Shown: positions 47,210-48,369 of the stretch, in pieces | Layout of the letters: the number at the start of each line of letters is the position of its first letter | How positions within the stretch are numbered: the first letter of the stretch is position 1 | The notes under the pieces: generated by a model | Database searches by the model: none | Seen by the model: the letters and a program-made list of their open reading frames with translations, nothing else | Told to the model about the DNA's origin: nothing | Origin: Mycolicibacterium sp. | Lineage (GTDB): Bacteria; Actinomycetota; Actinomycetes; Mycobacteriales; Mycobacteriaceae | Assembly: GCF_016462545.1 (NCBI RefSeq) | Contig: NZ_JAEMTA010000036.1 | Location: 1-48,369 of the forward strand | Direction: 5' to 3' | Length of the DNA: 48,369 nt | Made by a program: the position numbers and the translations under genes

Positions 47210-48369
47210 CTAGGCCTTCAGCATGTTTCGCAGGACGTACTGCAGGATGCCGCCGTTGCGGTAGTAATCGGCCTCGCCGGGTGTGTCGATGCGAACCACC
47301 GCATCGAACTCGGTACGCGACCCATCTTCCTTGGTGGCGGTGACGTGCATCGTCTTTGGCGTCTTGCCCTCATTGAGGTCGGCGATGCCCGAGATGTCGA
47401 AGGTCTCGGTACCGTCCAGCTTCAGCGACGCGGCCGATTCCCCGGCCGGGAACTGCAGCGGAACGACGCCCATGCCGATCAGGTTGGACCGGTGGATGCG
47501 CTCGAAGGACTCGGTGATCACCGCGCGCACGCCGAGAAGGCTAGTGCCCTTGGCGGCCCAGTCCCGTGAGGATCCCGACCCGTACTCCTTGCCGCCGAGG
47601 ACGACCAGCGGAATGCCCTGTGCCGCATAGTTCTGCGCCGCGTCGTAGATGAAGGCCTGCGGGCCACCCTCCTGGGTGAAGTCGCGCGTGTAGCCACCGG
47701 ACACGTCGTCGAGCAGCTGGTTCTTGAGCCGGATGTTGGCGAAGGTACCGCGGATCATCACCTCGTGGTTGCCGCGCCGGGATCCGTAGGAGTTGTAGTC
47801 CAACTTGGCGACCCCGTTCTCTTCGAGGTACTGCGCCGCCGGGGTGCCCGCCTTGATGTTGCCTGCCGGGGAGATGTGATCGGTGGTGACCGAATCTCCC
47901 AGCAGTGCAAGCACTCTGGCCCCCGAGATATCGGTGACCGGCTCCGGCTCGGCCGGCATGCCGTCGAAGTACGGCGGCTTGCGCACGTACGTCGAGTTCG
48001 GGTCCCAATCGAAGGTCTTGCCCTCGGGGGTGGGCAGGTTCCGCCAGCGCTCGTCGCCCTTGAAGACGTCCGCGTAGCTGTCGGTGAACATCTTCCTGTC
48101 GATCGACGAGGCGATGACGTCGGAGATCTCCTTGGACGACGGCCAGATGTCCTTGAGAAAGACGTCGTTGCCGTCGGTGTCCTGGCCGAGCGGTTCGGTC
48201 TCGAAGTCGAAGTCCATCGTGCCGGCCAGTGCGTAGGCGATCACCAGCGGCGGGGACGCCAGGTAGTTCATCTTGACGTCGGGGGAGATGCGACCCTCGA
48301 AGTTGCGGTTGCCAGACAGCACCGCGGTGACCGTGAGGTCGTTGTCGTTGATGGCCTTCGAAATGGCCT
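47210..48369 (-). CDS. acn: Aconitate hydratase (5' part outside the window)
   Basis: TCA-cycle enzyme isomerising citrate to isocitrate with a 4Fe-4S cluster. Only the C-terminal 385 or so residues are present; the reading frame remains open to 48369, so the N-terminal part with the cluster cysteines lies outside. Visible motifs are TAVLSGNRNFEGRISPDVK, GDSVTTDHISPAGNI (about residue 160 of the visible part), NSYGSRRGNHEVMIRGTFAN and GGKEYGSGSSRDWAAKG with the substrate-binding Ser/Arg. RIHRSNLIGMGVVPLQF follows, typical of aconitase A/IRP-like enzymes. The stop is TAG at 47210, followed by acnR. SufR/Suf genes in the same window supply its cofactor. Confidence 0.96.
   Translation of the reverse strand, partial: AISKAINDNDLTVTAVLSGNRNFEGRISPDVKMNYLASPPLVIAYALAGTMDFDFETEPLGQDTDGNDVFLKDIWPSSKEISDVIASSIDRKMFTDSYADVFKGDERWRNLPTPEGKTFDWDPNSTYVRKPPYFDGMPAEPEPVTDISGARVLALLGDSVTTDHISPAGNIKAGTPAAQYLEENGVAKLDYNSYGSRRGNHEVMIRGTFANIRLKNQLLDDVSGGYTRDFTQEGGPQAFIYDAAQNYAAQGIPLVVLGGKEYGSGSSRDWAAKGTSLLGVRAVITESFERIHRSNLIGMGVVPLQFPAGESAASLKLDGTETFDISGIADLNEGKTPKTMHVTATKEDGSRTEFDAVVRIDTPGEADYYRNGGILQYVLRNMLKA

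Overview
The window is a GC-rich chromosomal segment from a mycobacterium, most likely a rapid-growing, environmental-type species (Mycolicibacterium-like). The basis is gene content and order. From memory of Mycobacterium tuberculosis H37Rv, the same backbone runs from uvrC (Rv1420) through rapZ, cuvA, whiA, gap-pgk-tpiA, secG, the pentose-phosphate operon (Rv1444c-Rv1449c), ctaB, qor, ctaA, mptB and the suf operon (Rv1460-Rv1466) to thioredoxin, echA12, an ABC-F protein and acnR-acn (Rv1471-Rv1475c). No PE/PPE genes, insertion sequences, tRNAs, rRNAs, prophage or CRISPR were seen. A ppc gene is present between secG and the pentose-phosphate genes, as I recall for M. smegmatis.

Layout. Positions 1-4903 (+) hold uvrC (5' end cut off), rapZ, cuvA and whiA, a tightly coupled run with an 81-bp MIRU-like unit between rapZ and cuvA. 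An exported lipase-like protein (4915-6690, -) and a signal-less solute-binding-fold protein (6835-7545, +) precede the lower-glycolysis operon gap-pgk-tpiA-secG (7657-11017, +). An ankyrin protein (-) and ppc (+) follow. Positions 15356-19293 (+) hold an accessory operon: DUF1214 protein, PAPS-type sulfotransferase, TetR regulator and SDR, with a recognisable promoter and a 17-bp operator-like palindrome in front. A cytochrome P450 with an unusual I-helix converges on it and closes the minus-strand pentose-phosphate operon tkt-tal-zwf-opcA-pgl-(helical protein)-P450 (27441 down to 19286).

Positions 27638-31849 hold heme O synthase ctaB (+), arfB and qor (-), an ATP-grasp protein (+) and heme A synthase ctaA (-). 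Positions 31905-35354 (-) hold mptB, an ABC ATPase and an ABC permease. The complete suf iron-sulfur assembly operon sufR-B-D-C-S-U-T (35431-41649, +) is followed by an uncharacterised gene and an Old-Yellow-Enzyme homologue. The right end has thioredoxin behind a SigH-like promoter, an enoyl-CoA hydratase, an ABC-F protein, a 62-residue helix-turn-helix protein, and acn-acnR (-, acn truncated by the window end).

Functionally the window is mostly core metabolism: triose-phosphate glycolysis, PEP carboxylation, oxidative and non-oxidative pentose phosphate, heme A synthesis, Fe-S assembly and aconitase, plus cell-envelope mannosylation. The least described parts are the sulfotransferase/DUF1214/SDR operon with its convergent P450, the suf-linked unknown gene, and several small regulatory architectures: a SufR-type palindrome on the sufR start codon, a shared ctaA/ctaB promoter motif, a 13-codon leader ORF at tpiA, and the MIRU-like unit. 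Many starts have a TANNNT box 6-7 nt upstream, as expected for leaderless mycobacterial transcription. All homology statements come from recognising motifs and remembered family features; no search was run.
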